Assembly (NCBI GenBank): GCA_938046775.1
Contig: CALIXB010000013.1
Location: 1-14,414, forward strand
Length of the DNA stretch: 14,414 nt
DNA from: an uncultured Candidatus Saccharibacteria bacterium
GTDB taxonomy: Bacteria; Patescibacteriota; Saccharimonadia; Saccharimonadales; Saccharimonadaceae
Direction of reading: 5' to 3'
Positions 1 to 6,857 of the stretch are shown here, piece by piece. Each line of letters opens with the position of its first letter. The first letter of the stretch is position 1. A program made the position numbers and the translations under genes. The notes under the pieces are model-generated. The model saw only the letters and a program-made list of their open reading frames with translations. It was not told where the DNA came from and ran no database searches.

Positions 1-943
1 CACCAACAAGCTGAATTTTTGAACCAAGTTTCTCGGTAAGAAGCTTCCAACCATCCCAGTCATTTTCAGCCAAGCCATCTTCGATCGAAACAAAAGGATA
101 TTTTGAAGTTAGATTTTCGTAAAATTCGATCATTTCTTCGCTTGAAAGAACTGCATTGTTAGCTTTTAGGTCATATTTTTCTTCTCTATAGAATTCACTT
201 GAGGCTGGGTCTGAGGCAAAGGCAATATCTTTACCAAGTTCATATCCAGCGTCTTTAATAGCTTCTGAAATCAATTCGAGTGGCTCTTCGTTACCATTTT
301 GAACTTTTGGAGCATAACCACCTTCGTCGCCAACAGTCGTTGGGTAATTTTTAGTTTTTAAAACTTTTGCTAAAGCGTGGAAAGTTTCTGCACCCATTTG
401 AACTGCTTCGAAAATAGTTTTTGCACCAACTGGCATGATCATATACTCTTGAATATCAGTTGCCCAGCCAGCATGTGCGCCACCATTCATTACATTCATC
501 ATAGGAAGCGGAAGGTTTGGTGTTGAATTTGTTTTTTCAGCGATATATTGCCAAAGTTCTACACCTTTCGCATTCGCAACAGCTTTTGCAGTAGCAAGTG
601 AAACCGCTAGAATTGCATTTGCTCCAAGGGAAGATTTATTTTCTGTGCCGTCAAGCTCAATCATGATTCTATCAATCGCTTCTTGATCCTCGGCATTTTT
701 ACCAATTAGGGCTTCACGAATTTGATTGTTTACAGCTGAAACTGCTTTTGTTACGGCTTTTCCACCGAAAGCTGAGCCGCCATCACGAAGTTCAAGAGCT
801 TCACCTGAACCTGTTGATGCTCCACTTGGAACCGCTGCTCGGCCAAAAGCTCCGTTTTCTAAAATTACATCCGCCTCAACTGTTGGGTTGCCACGGGAGT
901 CTAAAATTTGTCGTCCTTTAATGTCTTTAATTGTGTATTCCAT
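1..943 (-). CDS. eno: Enolase (phosphopyruvate hydratase), C-terminus cut off by window edge
   Basis: Enolase interconverts 2-phosphoglycerate and phosphoenolpyruvate in glycolysis, in the cytosol. The minus strand reads open from ATG at 943 to the window edge, about 314 codons of a family usually near 420-430. Visible signatures are the N-terminal GNPTVE stretch, the SGASTG mobile loop, MNVMNGGAHA, the GDEGGYAP segment carrying the catalytic glutamate, and SIEDGLAENDWDGW with a metal-binding aspartate. The catalytic lysine and the C-terminal HRSGET region lie outside the window. The ATG at 943 is favoured because the protein starts at the expected MEYTIKDIKGRQILDSRG and because a promoter places its transcription start on this very base. 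G+C is higher than in the neighbouring genes, as is common for a highly expressed gene. Identification is secure; only the end is missing. Confidence 0.97.
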   Translation of the reverse strand, partial: MEYTIKDIKGRQILDSRGNPTVEADVILENGAFGRAAVPSGASTGSGEALELRDGGSAFGGKAVTKAVSAVNNQIREALIGKNAEDQEAIDRIMIELDGTENKSSLGANAILAVSLATAKAVANAKGVELWQYIAEKTNSTPNLPLPMMNVMNGGAHAGWATDIQEYMIMPVGAKTIFEAVQMGAETFHALAKVLKTKNYPTTVGDEGGYAPKVQNGNEEPLELISEAIKDAGYELGKDIAFASDPASSEFYREEKYDLKANNAVLSSEEMIEFYENLTSKYPFVSIEDGLAENDWDGWKLLTEKLGSKIQLVG

Positions 944-978
944 ATTCCCATTTTAGCACCAAAAAAAGCCTTTCGCAA
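944..978 (-). promoter_or_regulatory. Leaderless promoter of eno
   Basis: On the minus strand the -35 box TTGCGA occupies 973-978 and the -10 box TAAAAT occupies 950-955, with a 17-nt spacer and a TG extension one base before the -10. Counting seven bases downstream of the -10 puts the transcription start at 943, the A of the ATG. The mRNA would therefore have no leader. The promoter is back to back with that of the divergent PEGA gene. Confidence 0.75.
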
Positions 979-1001
979 GAGTTTTATCCCAAAAATATTA
1001 T

Positions 1002-1038
1002 TTGCTAAAAATAGCCAAACTATGGTATAATTATTTTA
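1002..1038 (+). promoter_or_regulatory. Leaderless promoter of the PEGA-domain gene
   Basis: The -35 box TTGCTA lies at 1002-1007 and a perfect TATAAT lies at 1026-1031, preceded by TGG. The spacer is 18 nt. The predicted start near 1038 leaves a leader of about three bases before ATG 1041, and no Shine-Dalgarno sequence fits. This is why the start at 1041 is preferred over the in-frame TTG at 1002, which falls inside the promoter. Confidence 0.75.
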
Positions 1039-1040
1039 AT

Positions 1041-2495
1041 ATGAAGATTTCTCGAAAGAAGGAAAATGCACTCGTCTTCTTTAAAAACCTTGCGATGACG
1101 ATAACTGTTTTTAGTATTGTTTTAATTTTAGTTTTCTTAACACAAGGCTGGCGGCTTGACGAAAAATTTGAAGTTCAACAAACTGGTTTAGTTCAATTTA
1201 ATTCTTCAGTTTTGAATTCGATTGCCGAAATTGACAAAAAAAAATTACCAGAAGGAACACCTACAAAAATACTCGTAAAACCAGGAAATCACGAATTTTC
1301 AATTTGGAAAGAAGGCTATAAAACTTGGTGGCGGCGTGCCGAAGTTAAAGTTGGTGAAATTTTGTGGCTAAATTATGCAAGATTAGTTCCAAAGCAACTT
1401 AATGAAAAGAGTTTTTTGAATATTTTAAATTTAAAATCTGCTCAAGTTACACCAGATAAAAAGAAGATTTTTGCAATTTCTGAAGATAATAATGGTGAGG
1501 TAGCTTTCTGGTTAATTGATATTTCTTCAAGCGAGCCAAAAATCTCGAGAATTAATTTTAGCTCAAATATTTTCGAACGCGATTTACAAAATAATAAAAC
1601 TATAAACCAAACTAATTTTTATAAAATTGCAGAAAATTTGCAATTTTCGAAAGCCTCAAACGATAATAAAAAAGCGCTCTTAAGTTTTAAAAAAGGTGAT
1701 AAAACTGAATGGCTTATTTTAAATTTCGAAAATCCAGATGAATCTATTAATATAACCCAAAAATTCCATATTGATTTTTCGAAAATTATACCCTCAAATG
1801 ATGAATTAACTAAGCTTATTGGAATTTCTGGATCTGATTTACGAGAAATTAATCTTTCGAATAGTACAATTTCTGCGGCAATTCTAAGCGATATTGTTGA
1901 TTTTGAACTTTATGATAAAGAGAATATTGCTTATATTAAGAATAATTCAAAAAGTGGCGATTTTTTAGTTGGTCTTCGAAAAAATGATAAAAATATTGAA
2001 ATTGCAAAAAACATTAAAAAACAGCCAAAGATTGCAATTGGGCGATATTATCGAGAGAGTTACGTTTATATCGGACAAGATTCGAAAATTGATATTTATA
2101 AATCTGCTAGCTGGACAGAAAAAATGCATTTAACCAAAACGCTTAATTTGAAATTCTCGCCAGATTATTTAAAGCTAAATGGCGAGTCTCGGATTCTAGT
2201 TGCAAAAAAGGGCAAAGATGTTTATTCTTTTGATATTGAAACACGGAATGAATATCAGTTCTCGGTATCAAATGATGGTAAAATAAAATGGCTTGATGAT
2301 TTTATTTTGGGTAATTTTGAGGGTGAAAGAATGGCAATTTATGATTTTGATGGCATGAATAAACAAATTCTTTCGCGAGCAATTTCGAATCTCCCATTTA
2401 CGCTTTCTAATGATAATAAATATATTTATAGCTTTGTTCAAAATAATTCTGGCGGACATTCTTTAAACCGCTTAAAAATGACAATTGAAGAATAA
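1041..2495 (+). CDS. Membrane-anchored PEGA-domain protein with propeller-like C-terminal region
   Basis: A 484-residue protein of unknown role, probably anchored in the cytoplasmic membrane and facing outwards. A basic N-terminus (KISRKK) is followed by one hydrophobic helix at about residues 17-35 and no signal-peptidase site. Residues of about 45-115 fit a PEGA domain: a short beta stretch, P-x-K-I-L-V-K-PG-x-H, then KEGYKTWWRRAEVKVGE. PEGA domains are surface or envelope beta modules. The remaining 370 residues repeat short beta-rich stretches with DNN, KKG and DF turns, compatible with a WD40- or TolB-like beta-propeller, but no blade motif is clear enough to assign. The gene is very AT-rich and dense in TTCGAA sites. 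It has its own promoter and is divergent from eno. The PEGA call is fairly sure; the propeller is inference. Confidence 0.75.
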   Translation: MKISRKKENALVFFKNLAMTITVFSIVLILVFLTQGWRLDEKFEVQQTGLVQFNSSVLNSIAEIDKKKLPEGTPTKILVKPGNHEFSIWKEGYKTWWRRAEVKVGEILWLNYARLVPKQLNEKSFLNILNLKSAQVTPDKKKIFAISEDNNGEVAFWLIDISSSEPKISRINFSSNIFERDLQNNKTINQTNFYKIAENLQFSKASNDNKKALLSFKKGDKTEWLILNFENPDESINITQKFHIDFSKIIPSNDELTKLIGISGSDLREINLSNSTISAAILSDIVDFELYDKENIAYIKNNSKSGDFLVGLRKNDKNIEIAKNIKKQPKIAIGRYYRESYVYIGQDSKIDIYKSASWTEKMHLTKTLNLKFSPDYLKLNGESRILVAKKGKDVYSFDIETRNEYQFSVSNDGKIKWLDDFILGNFEGERMAIYDFDGMNKQILSRAISNLPFTLSNDNKYIYSFVQNNSGGHSLNRLKMTIEE

Positions 2496-2557
2496 AAATA
2501 TTCTTTTTAGAATTTTATCTAAAAGCTGGCGATAGTGATCATTTTTGGTATTTTTTA

Positions 2558-2593
2558 TTGATTTTTTGCCGATTCTAAGGTAAAATTTTAAAT
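2558..2593 (+). promoter_or_regulatory. Leaderless promoter of the seven-helix membrane protein gene
   Basis: The -35 box TTGATT at 2558-2563 is separated by exactly 17 nt from the -10 box TAAAAT at 2581-2586, which is preceded by GG. The predicted start near 2593 leaves about four bases before ATG 2597, and no Shine-Dalgarno sequence fits in that space. Confidence 0.7.
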
Positions 2594-2596
2594 ATT

Positions 2597-3382
2597 ATGA
2601 ATAAAAAAACATCTCAACTTTATTGTTTCTCGCCAACCGTGATGTTAATTACTTTTATTTTCGAAAGTTTTTCAGCGGTGTTTGCAATTTTTAAATATAA
2701 GCCAAGCAGAATTCGCACACTAATTATTTTACTTTTAATTAGTTTGGCAGGCTTTCAAGCGGCTGAATTTATGGTTTGCGGAACAGGATATTTTTCTGGA
2801 ATGGACTGGGCTAGGTTTGGCTATCTTGCAATAACGCTTTTACCACCACTTGGTCTACATTTAGCGCACGAAATTTCTGGTAAAAAAGCAGGTATTTTGG
2901 TGAAAACTTCTTATTTGACTTGTGTATTTTTTTCGATTTATTTTGTATTCGTAAGTAAAAGCGTTTTTACCGGAGAAAATACTTGTCGAGCGAACTATAC
3001 AGTTTTTAATACACCAAATGGAGTTGCGACATTACTTTATACGCTTTATTATTATGGCTGGCTTTTTGTAGCGGTATTTTTCTGTTGGAATCAAATTTCA
3101 AAGATGACAAGAGAAAATAACCGTGGAATTTTACGAATATTCCTCTCGCGTTCTAAAAAACTTAATGAAATTATAAATAGCGAAAACCTTCGAAAAATAT
3201 CAGCCTTAAAATGGTTGATTGGCGGATATGTTGCGTTCATTTTACCAACAACAATCGTGAATATTGTAAATCCATCTACGATTGAGGGAATTCCATCAAT
3301 TATGTGCGGTTTCGCAGTTTTAATGGCGATTGTTTTGATTGGATTTGTTGCTCCAAGAACACTTGAACTAAAAAAGAAATAA
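2597..3382 (+). CDS. Seven-transmembrane-helix membrane protein, function unknown
   Basis: A 261-residue integral membrane protein that I do not recognise by family. Hydrophobic segments of helix length appear at roughly residues 14-32, 41-60, 72-93, 104-121, 144-167, 207-226 and 233-253, giving seven predicted helices. A long basic loop at about 168-205 (SRSKKLNEIINSENLRK) lies between helices five and six, and the tail ends in three lysines. The layout recalls the 7TM sensor regions found in front of histidine kinases or diguanylate cyclases. No kinase or GGDEF domain follows, and the protein ends cleanly before the next promoter. It could be a stand-alone sensor or a transport-related protein. 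Cysteines at residues 10, 61, 109 and 129 are worth noting. It is transcribed from its own promoter, in line with the PEGA gene upstream. Confidence 0.7.
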   Translation: MNKKTSQLYCFSPTVMLITFIFESFSAVFAIFKYKPSRIRTLIILLLISLAGFQAAEFMVCGTGYFSGMDWARFGYLAITLLPPLGLHLAHEISGKKAGILVKTSYLTCVFFSIYFVFVSKSVFTGENTCRANYTVFNTPNGVATLLYTLYYYGWLFVAVFFCWNQISKMTRENNRGILRIFLSRSKKLNEIINSENLRKISALKWLIGGYVAFILPTTIVNIVNPSTIEGIPSIMCGFAVLMAIVLIGFVAPRTLELKKK

Positions 3383-3390
3383 TCTTATAT

Positions 3391-3426
3391 TTGTTGAAAA
3401 AACAAAAATATGGTAAAATAATACCA
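3391..3426 (+). promoter_or_regulatory. Leaderless promoter of the lipid kinase / peptidase operon
   Basis: The -35 box TTGTTG at 3391-3396, a 17-nt spacer and the -10 box TAAAAT at 3414-3419 with TGG directly before it. The predicted start near 3426 is three bases from ATG 3429. The next gene, eight bases after the lipid kinase, has a Shine-Dalgarno sequence instead, as expected for an operon-internal gene. Confidence 0.7.
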
Positions 3427-3428
3427 AT

Positions 3429-4373
3429 ATGAAGAAAAATCTTACACTTGTTGTAAATCCTCGCTCAAGCGGTTTCGAACTGATTCGAAAAAAGATTTTG
3501 CCTTTTTTAGATGAGGCTCATTTCGAAAAAAGTGGTTTTAAAACTTTTGAAATTCAACCGACTTCGCCTATGGAAAATGCTCGTGAAATGGCAAGAGGTT
3601 TAGGGGATAATGACATTATTTTAGTTGCTGGTGGTGATGGAACAGCTCATATTGCAGCAAATGCTGTGGCTATTTCTGGAAAAAAGAATATAAAAATTAA
3701 ATTCACAGGATTCGGAAATTTTAACGATTATGCTCATAGCTTTTCGAAGAATAGCGGGGCGGCGGCAATTCAGGCTTTTGAGACATTAAAAGTTCAGGCT
3801 AAAATTAGACCAATTGAATTAAGAATTAACGGTGAATTTTTTAGATATGCGCCACTTTATGCAACGGTTGGTTTAACTGCCGAGATGGCTGAAATTTTCG
3901 AAGGGGGAAGAATCCGAAAGGTTTTGAAAAAGGTTTATAATCGGAATATACGTTTAATTCTTTCGCTTTCTGCTGCAACGCGATTTTATTTTAAATATTG
4001 CCGTAATCATATTTTAAATCTTTCGAAAATTAAAATTAATGATGAAGATTTTTTAAATATTCCACAAAATCCAACTGATATTGTTTTTATGAATGGGCCA
4101 AGGATGGCGAGGATCATGCGAAGTTCAATTAATAAAAAAGATAGCAATAATTTTGGATTTGAAGTCTTAAATTCAGCGGGGCTTATACGGAATTCTCCGT
4201 TTTTAATGAAAGGTTTTTTTGGTAAAATTCCGCTTAGAAGGGCTGATCGTGTAGAGATAGCTTTTCGAAAACCGCAAAATATTGTAATTCAAATTGAAGG
4301 CGAGGTTTGCAAAATCAAAAAAGTGCAAACTATTGAGGCAAAGATAAGCGATAAAATAATTGAGATTTTATAG
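3429..4373 (+). CDS. Diacylglycerol-kinase-family lipid kinase
   Basis: A 314-residue member of the DAGK catalytic family (DgkB/YegS/LCB5-like soluble lipid kinases), which transfer phosphate from ATP to a lipid hydroxyl at the membrane surface. Visible motifs are VVNPRSS at residues 8-14, the nucleotide-binding glycine loop VAGGDGT at 66-72, and GFGNFNDYAHSF, which corresponds to the usual P-x-GTGND-F-A-R motif and keeps the Asn-Asp pair. The C-terminal half is a beta-rich domain typical of the family. The length is normal. Substrate is not visible from sequence: diacylglycerol recycling or undecaprenol and other lipid phosphorylation are all possible. It is the first gene of a probable two-gene operon with the M20 peptidase. 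Eukaryote-like lipid kinases of this family are common even in reduced genomes that depend on host lipids, so a salvage role is plausible but inferred. Confidence 0.85.
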   Translation: MKKNLTLVVNPRSSGFELIRKKILPFLDEAHFEKSGFKTFEIQPTSPMENAREMARGLGDNDIILVAGGDGTAHIAANAVAISGKKNIKIKFTGFGNFNDYAHSFSKNSGAAAIQAFETLKVQAKIRPIELRINGEFFRYAPLYATVGLTAEMAEIFEGGRIRKVLKKVYNRNIRLILSLSAATRFYFKYCRNHILNLSKIKINDEDFLNIPQNPTDIVFMNGPRMARIMRSSINKKDSNNFGFEVLNSAGLIRNSPFLMKGFFGKIPLRRADRVEIAFRKPQNIVIQIEGEVCKIKKVQTIEAKISDKIIEIL

Positions 4374-4381
4374 AGGTTGAA

Positions 4382-5527
4382 ATGAATGAAATTGAGCTAA
4401 CAAAAAAACTTATTGAAATCGAGAGTGTTTCTGGAAATGAGACGGAGATTTTAGAATTTTTGGCAGATTTTTTGCGGGAGAATTCGGTCGAAGTTTGGCA
4501 AAATGAAGATTTTGCGGCTGGTGTTTTAAAAATTAGAACAAATGGAAATGAGTTTTCGAAAAGTAGTCAAGCGGTTATTTTGACGGGACATATTGATACT
4601 GTTTCGGCTGGTGATTTACAGGCTTGGGAAGAATCACCTTGGAAAGCAATTGAAACGAATGAAAAAATTATTGGTTTGGGTGCAAGCGATATGAAAGGTG
4701 GTTTGGCTGCTCAATTTATTGCTGGTCTTGAATTTGCTAAAGAAAATAATTTCGCAAGTGATTTTGACCTTTGGTTGGTTGCAGTTTCAAATGAAGAAAT
4801 TGATGGCCGTGGGAGTCGAAATTTTGTAAAATGGTTGAACGAACGAAAAGAATTTGATTATAGTGAATTCTTTGGTGTGATTGCCGAGCCAACAAATTGT
4901 GAAAATATTGAAATTGGTCATCGTGGAAATCGCTTTGTTCGATTAAAATTTAAGGGTGAGAGTGGCCATGCCTCACAGCAAATGAATTTTTATAAATCTG
5001 CACTTTCGAAAGCTTCATTCTTTCTGTCACAAATCAATGATATTTTTGAAAATTGGCAAGAAAGTTTTTCGAACGATTTTTTAGGTTCACCAAGTTTGGT
5101 TCCAACTTCATTAAAATCTGGTGAAGATAAGAGTCCAAATAAAACTGCATCTTCTGCCGAATTGATTCTAGATGTTCGAACCACGCCTGAACTCGACTCT
5201 GATTTTAAAAATACCTTCAATTTATTGGCTGAAAAATATGATTTTAAGTGGGAATATCATAGTGAGCCGGTTCCTTCAAGCCTTGTTTCGAAAAAATCAA
5301 GGGTTATTGAAAATATTTTGAAGGTTTCAAAATTAAGTGAAAAATCGATTATGGTTAGCCCAGGAGCAACTGACCAGGGTGAATTTGTGAATGGGTTAAA
5401 AAATGCTCAAGTAGTTGTTTTTGGCCCTGGTGAATGGGATGAGGCTCATCACCAGAATGAATTTATATATATAGATAAGCTTTCGAAATATAAAACTTGG
5501 ATTATTAATTTTTTGAAAGAATTTTAA
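4382..5527 (+). CDS. M20-family metallopeptidase / deacylase (DapE/ArgE-like)
   Basis: A 381-residue cytosolic M20 family enzyme, a two-metal hydrolase that cleaves amide bonds of small acylated amino acids or peptides. Metal and catalytic motifs are all present: GHIDTV (His70, Asp72), GASDMKGG (Asp103), SNEEIDG (Glu138 general base, Glu139 ligand), IAEPT (Glu169) and EAHHQNE near the C-terminus (His356 or His357). The GHRGNR and SGHASQ segments mark the dimerisation (lid) domain in the middle. The best match by motif is succinyl-diaminopimelate desuccinylase or acetylornithine deacetylase, but no biosynthetic neighbours support either, so a salvage peptidase is equally likely. The start is fixed by GAGG at 4373-4376, five bases before ATG, overlapping the stop of the lipid kinase. 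The gene ends ten bases before the tRNA promoter, with no terminator in between. Confidence 0.88.
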   Translation: MNEIELTKKLIEIESVSGNETEILEFLADFLRENSVEVWQNEDFAAGVLKIRTNGNEFSKSSQAVILTGHIDTVSAGDLQAWEESPWKAIETNEKIIGLGASDMKGGLAAQFIAGLEFAKENNFASDFDLWLVAVSNEEIDGRGSRNFVKWLNERKEFDYSEFFGVIAEPTNCENIEIGHRGNRFVRLKFKGESGHASQQMNFYKSALSKASFFLSQINDIFENWQESFSNDFLGSPSLVPTSLKSGEDKSPNKTASSAELILDVRTTPELDSDFKNTFNLLAEKYDFKWEYHSEPVPSSLVSKKSRVIENILKVSKLSEKSIMVSPGATDQGEFVNGLKNAQVVVFGPGEWDEAHHQNEFIYIDKLSKYKTWIINFLKEF

Positions 5528-5536
5528 TGGAAAGTG

Positions 5537-5572
5537 TTGACTTGAACAATGTTTTTTGGTAAAATTAAAACA
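5537..5572 (+). promoter_or_regulatory. Promoter of the tRNA-Gly gene
   Basis: The -35 box TTGACT at 5537-5542, a 17-nt spacer and the -10 box TAAAAT at 5560-5565 with TTGG directly before it. The predicted start near 5572 lies four bases before the mature tRNA 5' end. It begins only ten bases after the stop codon of the peptidase gene. Confidence 0.8.
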
Positions 5573-5575
5573 TAC

Positions 5576-5651
5576 GCGGGTTTAGCTCAGTTGTTAGAGC
5601 GCTTCCTTGCCATGGAAGAGGCCAGGAGTTAGAGTCTCCTAACCCGCACCA
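5576..5651 (+). tRNA. tRNA-Gly (anticodon GCC) with CCA encoded and a U19-A56 pair
   Basis: The 76-nt cloverleaf is complete. The acceptor stem GCGGGTT pairs with AACCCGC over seven base pairs, the D stem is GCTC/GAGC, the anticodon stem CTTCC/GGAAG holds loop TTGCCAT, and the T stem is AGGAG/CTCCT. The discriminator is A and CCA is encoded. It decodes GGC and GGU glycine codons. Two near-invariant bases are changed together. The D loop reads AGTTGTTA, so position 19 is U instead of G, and the T loop reads TTAGAGT, so position 56 is A instead of C. The elbow tertiary pair G19-C56 is thereby replaced by a complementary U19-A56. Promoter, intact stems and a terminator argue for a functional gene, not a decayed one. 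Confidence 0.96.
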
Positions 5652-5672
5652 ATTAGAACAAGACCACAAATC

Positions 5673-5696
5673 CGGGCACAAGTCGCCCGTTTTTTA
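5673..5696 (+). terminator. Intrinsic terminator of the tRNA-Gly gene
   Basis: Stem CGGGC (5673-5677) with GCCCG (5685-5689), a seven-base loop and a run of six T at 5690-5695. It begins 21 bases after the CCA end of the tRNA. Confidence 0.8.
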
Positions 5697-6003
5697 TTTA
5701 ACAGGGTAGACGCAGACAGCTCTCTTGCATTTTAGAATGCCTTAATAGCTAGCCTAGACTAGCTGTACCGAGAAACCGACCATCTAGACGAAATTATCAC
5801 AAAGGCAAGTAGTACACCTTGTGTAGAGTAATAGCTCAAACATCGTAAACAAGTTTTGTCTATTGAGACATTGTTTTACTAAAACAATGGCGAAGTTATA
5901 TTAAAGCTGATACAGATAGGCGTAATAAACAGTTGAACTCAATAAGAGATAAATAATAACAGAGGTAGTAATAGATATAACGCAAAAATAGTCCAAAAAG
6001 GTC
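5697..6003. other. Non-coding stretch with several short hairpins, no recognised gene
   Basis: No credible coding sequence was seen on either strand. Inverted repeats are dense: ACAGCT (5716-5721) with AGCTGT (5761-5766) enclosing GCATT/AATGC (5727-5740); AGCTAG/CTAGCT (5747-5764), which competes with the outer helix; CACAAAGG/CCTTGTG (5798-5823, one bulged A); TGTCT/AGACA (5857-5870); and CATTGTTTT/AAAACAATG with a three-base loop (5869-5889). This could be a small structured RNA, a long leader of the following gene, or the scarred end of an inserted element. I do not recognise an RNA family. Positions 5890-6003 are AT-rich and show nothing clear. Confidence 0.4.
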
Positions 6004-6052
6004 TTGACTTGTCTATTGTATAACGTCTATAATCATAGTTATAGTCTATAAT
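6004..6052 (+). promoter_or_regulatory. Promoter with repeated GTCTAT operator-like sites
   Basis: A -35 box TTGACT at 6004-6009 and a perfect TATAAT at 6028-6033 (18-nt spacer) drive the winged-helix gene at 6066. A second TATAAT lies at 6047-6052. GTCTAT occurs three times, at 6011, 6025 and 6044, the last two as GTCTATAAT. The third overlaps the perfect 11-base palindrome TATAGTCTATA at 6040-6050. The repeats cover the -10 region, where a repressor would block transcription. Because the downstream product resembles a DNA-binding protein, autoregulation is a reasonable guess. Confidence 0.55.
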
Positions 6053-6065
6053 ATAGGAGGTAGAG

Positions 6066-6857
6066 ATGAAACTAAGTAACATGAAAAAAGAACGTAGTAG
6101 AGCGTATCCAGCGATTCCTCTCGAAGAGGCATTAGCTCGAATTGAAAGTATCAACAAAAATCTAGGCATAAACGGTCAATTTAACAGAGAGAGTATAGCG
6201 ATTGGCATGGGATATACTTCTCTTAACGGAGCGTCGGCACGTCGGGTGGCGGCACTTGTGCATTATGGCCTTCTCAGCCGAGATAAAGATCAGTATTATC
6301 TCTCGCAACTGGCAAAGCAATACCTTTTGCCTGTCAACGATGGTGATAAAGAGGAAGCGATACGTGAAGCAGCTCTATCCCCCACACTTTTCGCCGAAAT
6401 ATACGAGTCTTTTAAGGGGCAAGTAATCCCAAAACAGTTCGTCAACCGTCTAATACAGGAGTTTGGCATTCAACAAAAGGCTGCACCCGATGTAGAGAAA
6501 ATTTTTAAGTCAACGGTAGAAATGGCTGGTATTATGCAAAGCAATGGAATATTGAGCAGTGGTACTACACCTGTTGCCCCACAATCTGACACAACAGATC
6601 TTGATACTCGTGACAGTCAGTCAGTCAATCATGTTGATACTCAGAGCATAAAGAATAGTAAAAGCTTAGCACCGACTAACTATCTATCGGTAGATTTACC
6701 GTCTGGTCTTGTTGTATGCTATTCTCAAGACTTAGCTTCAGCATTTGCGTTCGGTGAGTTCGCAAAGGAATTGAAGGCACTAGATGACGTGGTAGCTAAG
6801 TGTACAACTCCAGCTCCAAGTACAATCAGTAATATCGACAACAAGGAGGAGGTATAG
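6066..6857 (+). CDS. Winged-helix-like protein of unknown function (DUF5343-like N-terminus)
   Basis: A 263-residue soluble protein. Residues 10-150 resemble a family of uncharacterised two-winged-helix proteins often seen in mobile or accessory DNA. An RAYPAIPLEEA start is followed by GYTSLNGASARRVAALVHYGLL, which reads as a recognition helix and wing, then YYLSQLAKQYLLP, EAALSPTLFAEIYESFKG and a second helical half ending near KSTVEMAGIM. Residues of about 160-200 are a low-complexity Ser/Thr/Asp linker, and a C-terminal module contains SVDLPSGLVVCYSQDLASAF. The DUF5343-like label is from memory of the pattern and is not certain. The start is fixed by AGGAGG at 6055-6060, five bases upstream. 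Composition differs from both flanks. DNA binding and transcriptional regulation are inferred; no catalytic motif is visible. Confidence 0.65.
   Translation: MKLSNMKKERSRAYPAIPLEEALARIESINKNLGINGQFNRESIAIGMGYTSLNGASARRVAALVHYGLLSRDKDQYYLSQLAKQYLLPVNDGDKEEAIREAALSPTLFAEIYESFKGQVIPKQFVNRLIQEFGIQQKAAPDVEKIFKSTVEMAGIMQSNGILSSGTTPVAPQSDTTDLDTRDSQSVNHVDTQSIKNSKSLAPTNYLSVDLPSGLVVCYSQDLASAFAFGEFAKELKALDDVVAKCTTPAPSTISNIDNKEEV

Larger units (their letters stand above)
1572..5487. repeat. Dispersed over-represented palindrome TTCGAA
   Basis: I count 23 copies of TTCGAA in the four AT-rich genes, many as TTTCGAAA, at first-base positions 1572, 1646, 1725, 1778, 1856, 1975, 2081, 2384, 2660, 3189, 3474, 3484, 3522, 3743, 3897, 4022, 4264, 4555, 5005, 5068, 5175, 5287 and 5482. 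One more lies in eno at 407, and I found only one after the tRNA, at 9938. About 1.5 copies would be expected by base composition. The copies fall in all three codon phases. Biological meaning is unknown. Confidence 0.8.

Noticed and set aside
1002..1040. Longer start of the PEGA protein at TTG 1002
   Set aside because: These bases carry the -35 and -10 promoter boxes, and the ATG at 1041 gives the expected basic N-terminus before the membrane helix.
2502..2528. AT-rich hairpin after the PEGA gene as a terminator
   Set aside because: The stem needs a bulge, is nearly all A-T, and no T-run follows.
5706..5734. tmRNA-like resume context (TAGAC GCA followed by a short frame ending in LAF and TAG)
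   Set aside because: No tRNA-like 5' or 3' half of a tmRNA surrounds it, the preceding RNA is a complete tRNA-Gly with terminator, and the putative tag is too short and lacks the usual ending.
5939..6169. Minus-strand 76-residue frame with hydrophobic C-terminus
   Set aside because: It overlaps the promoter and start of the winged-helix gene, has no ribosome site, and reads as low-complexity AT-rich sequence.
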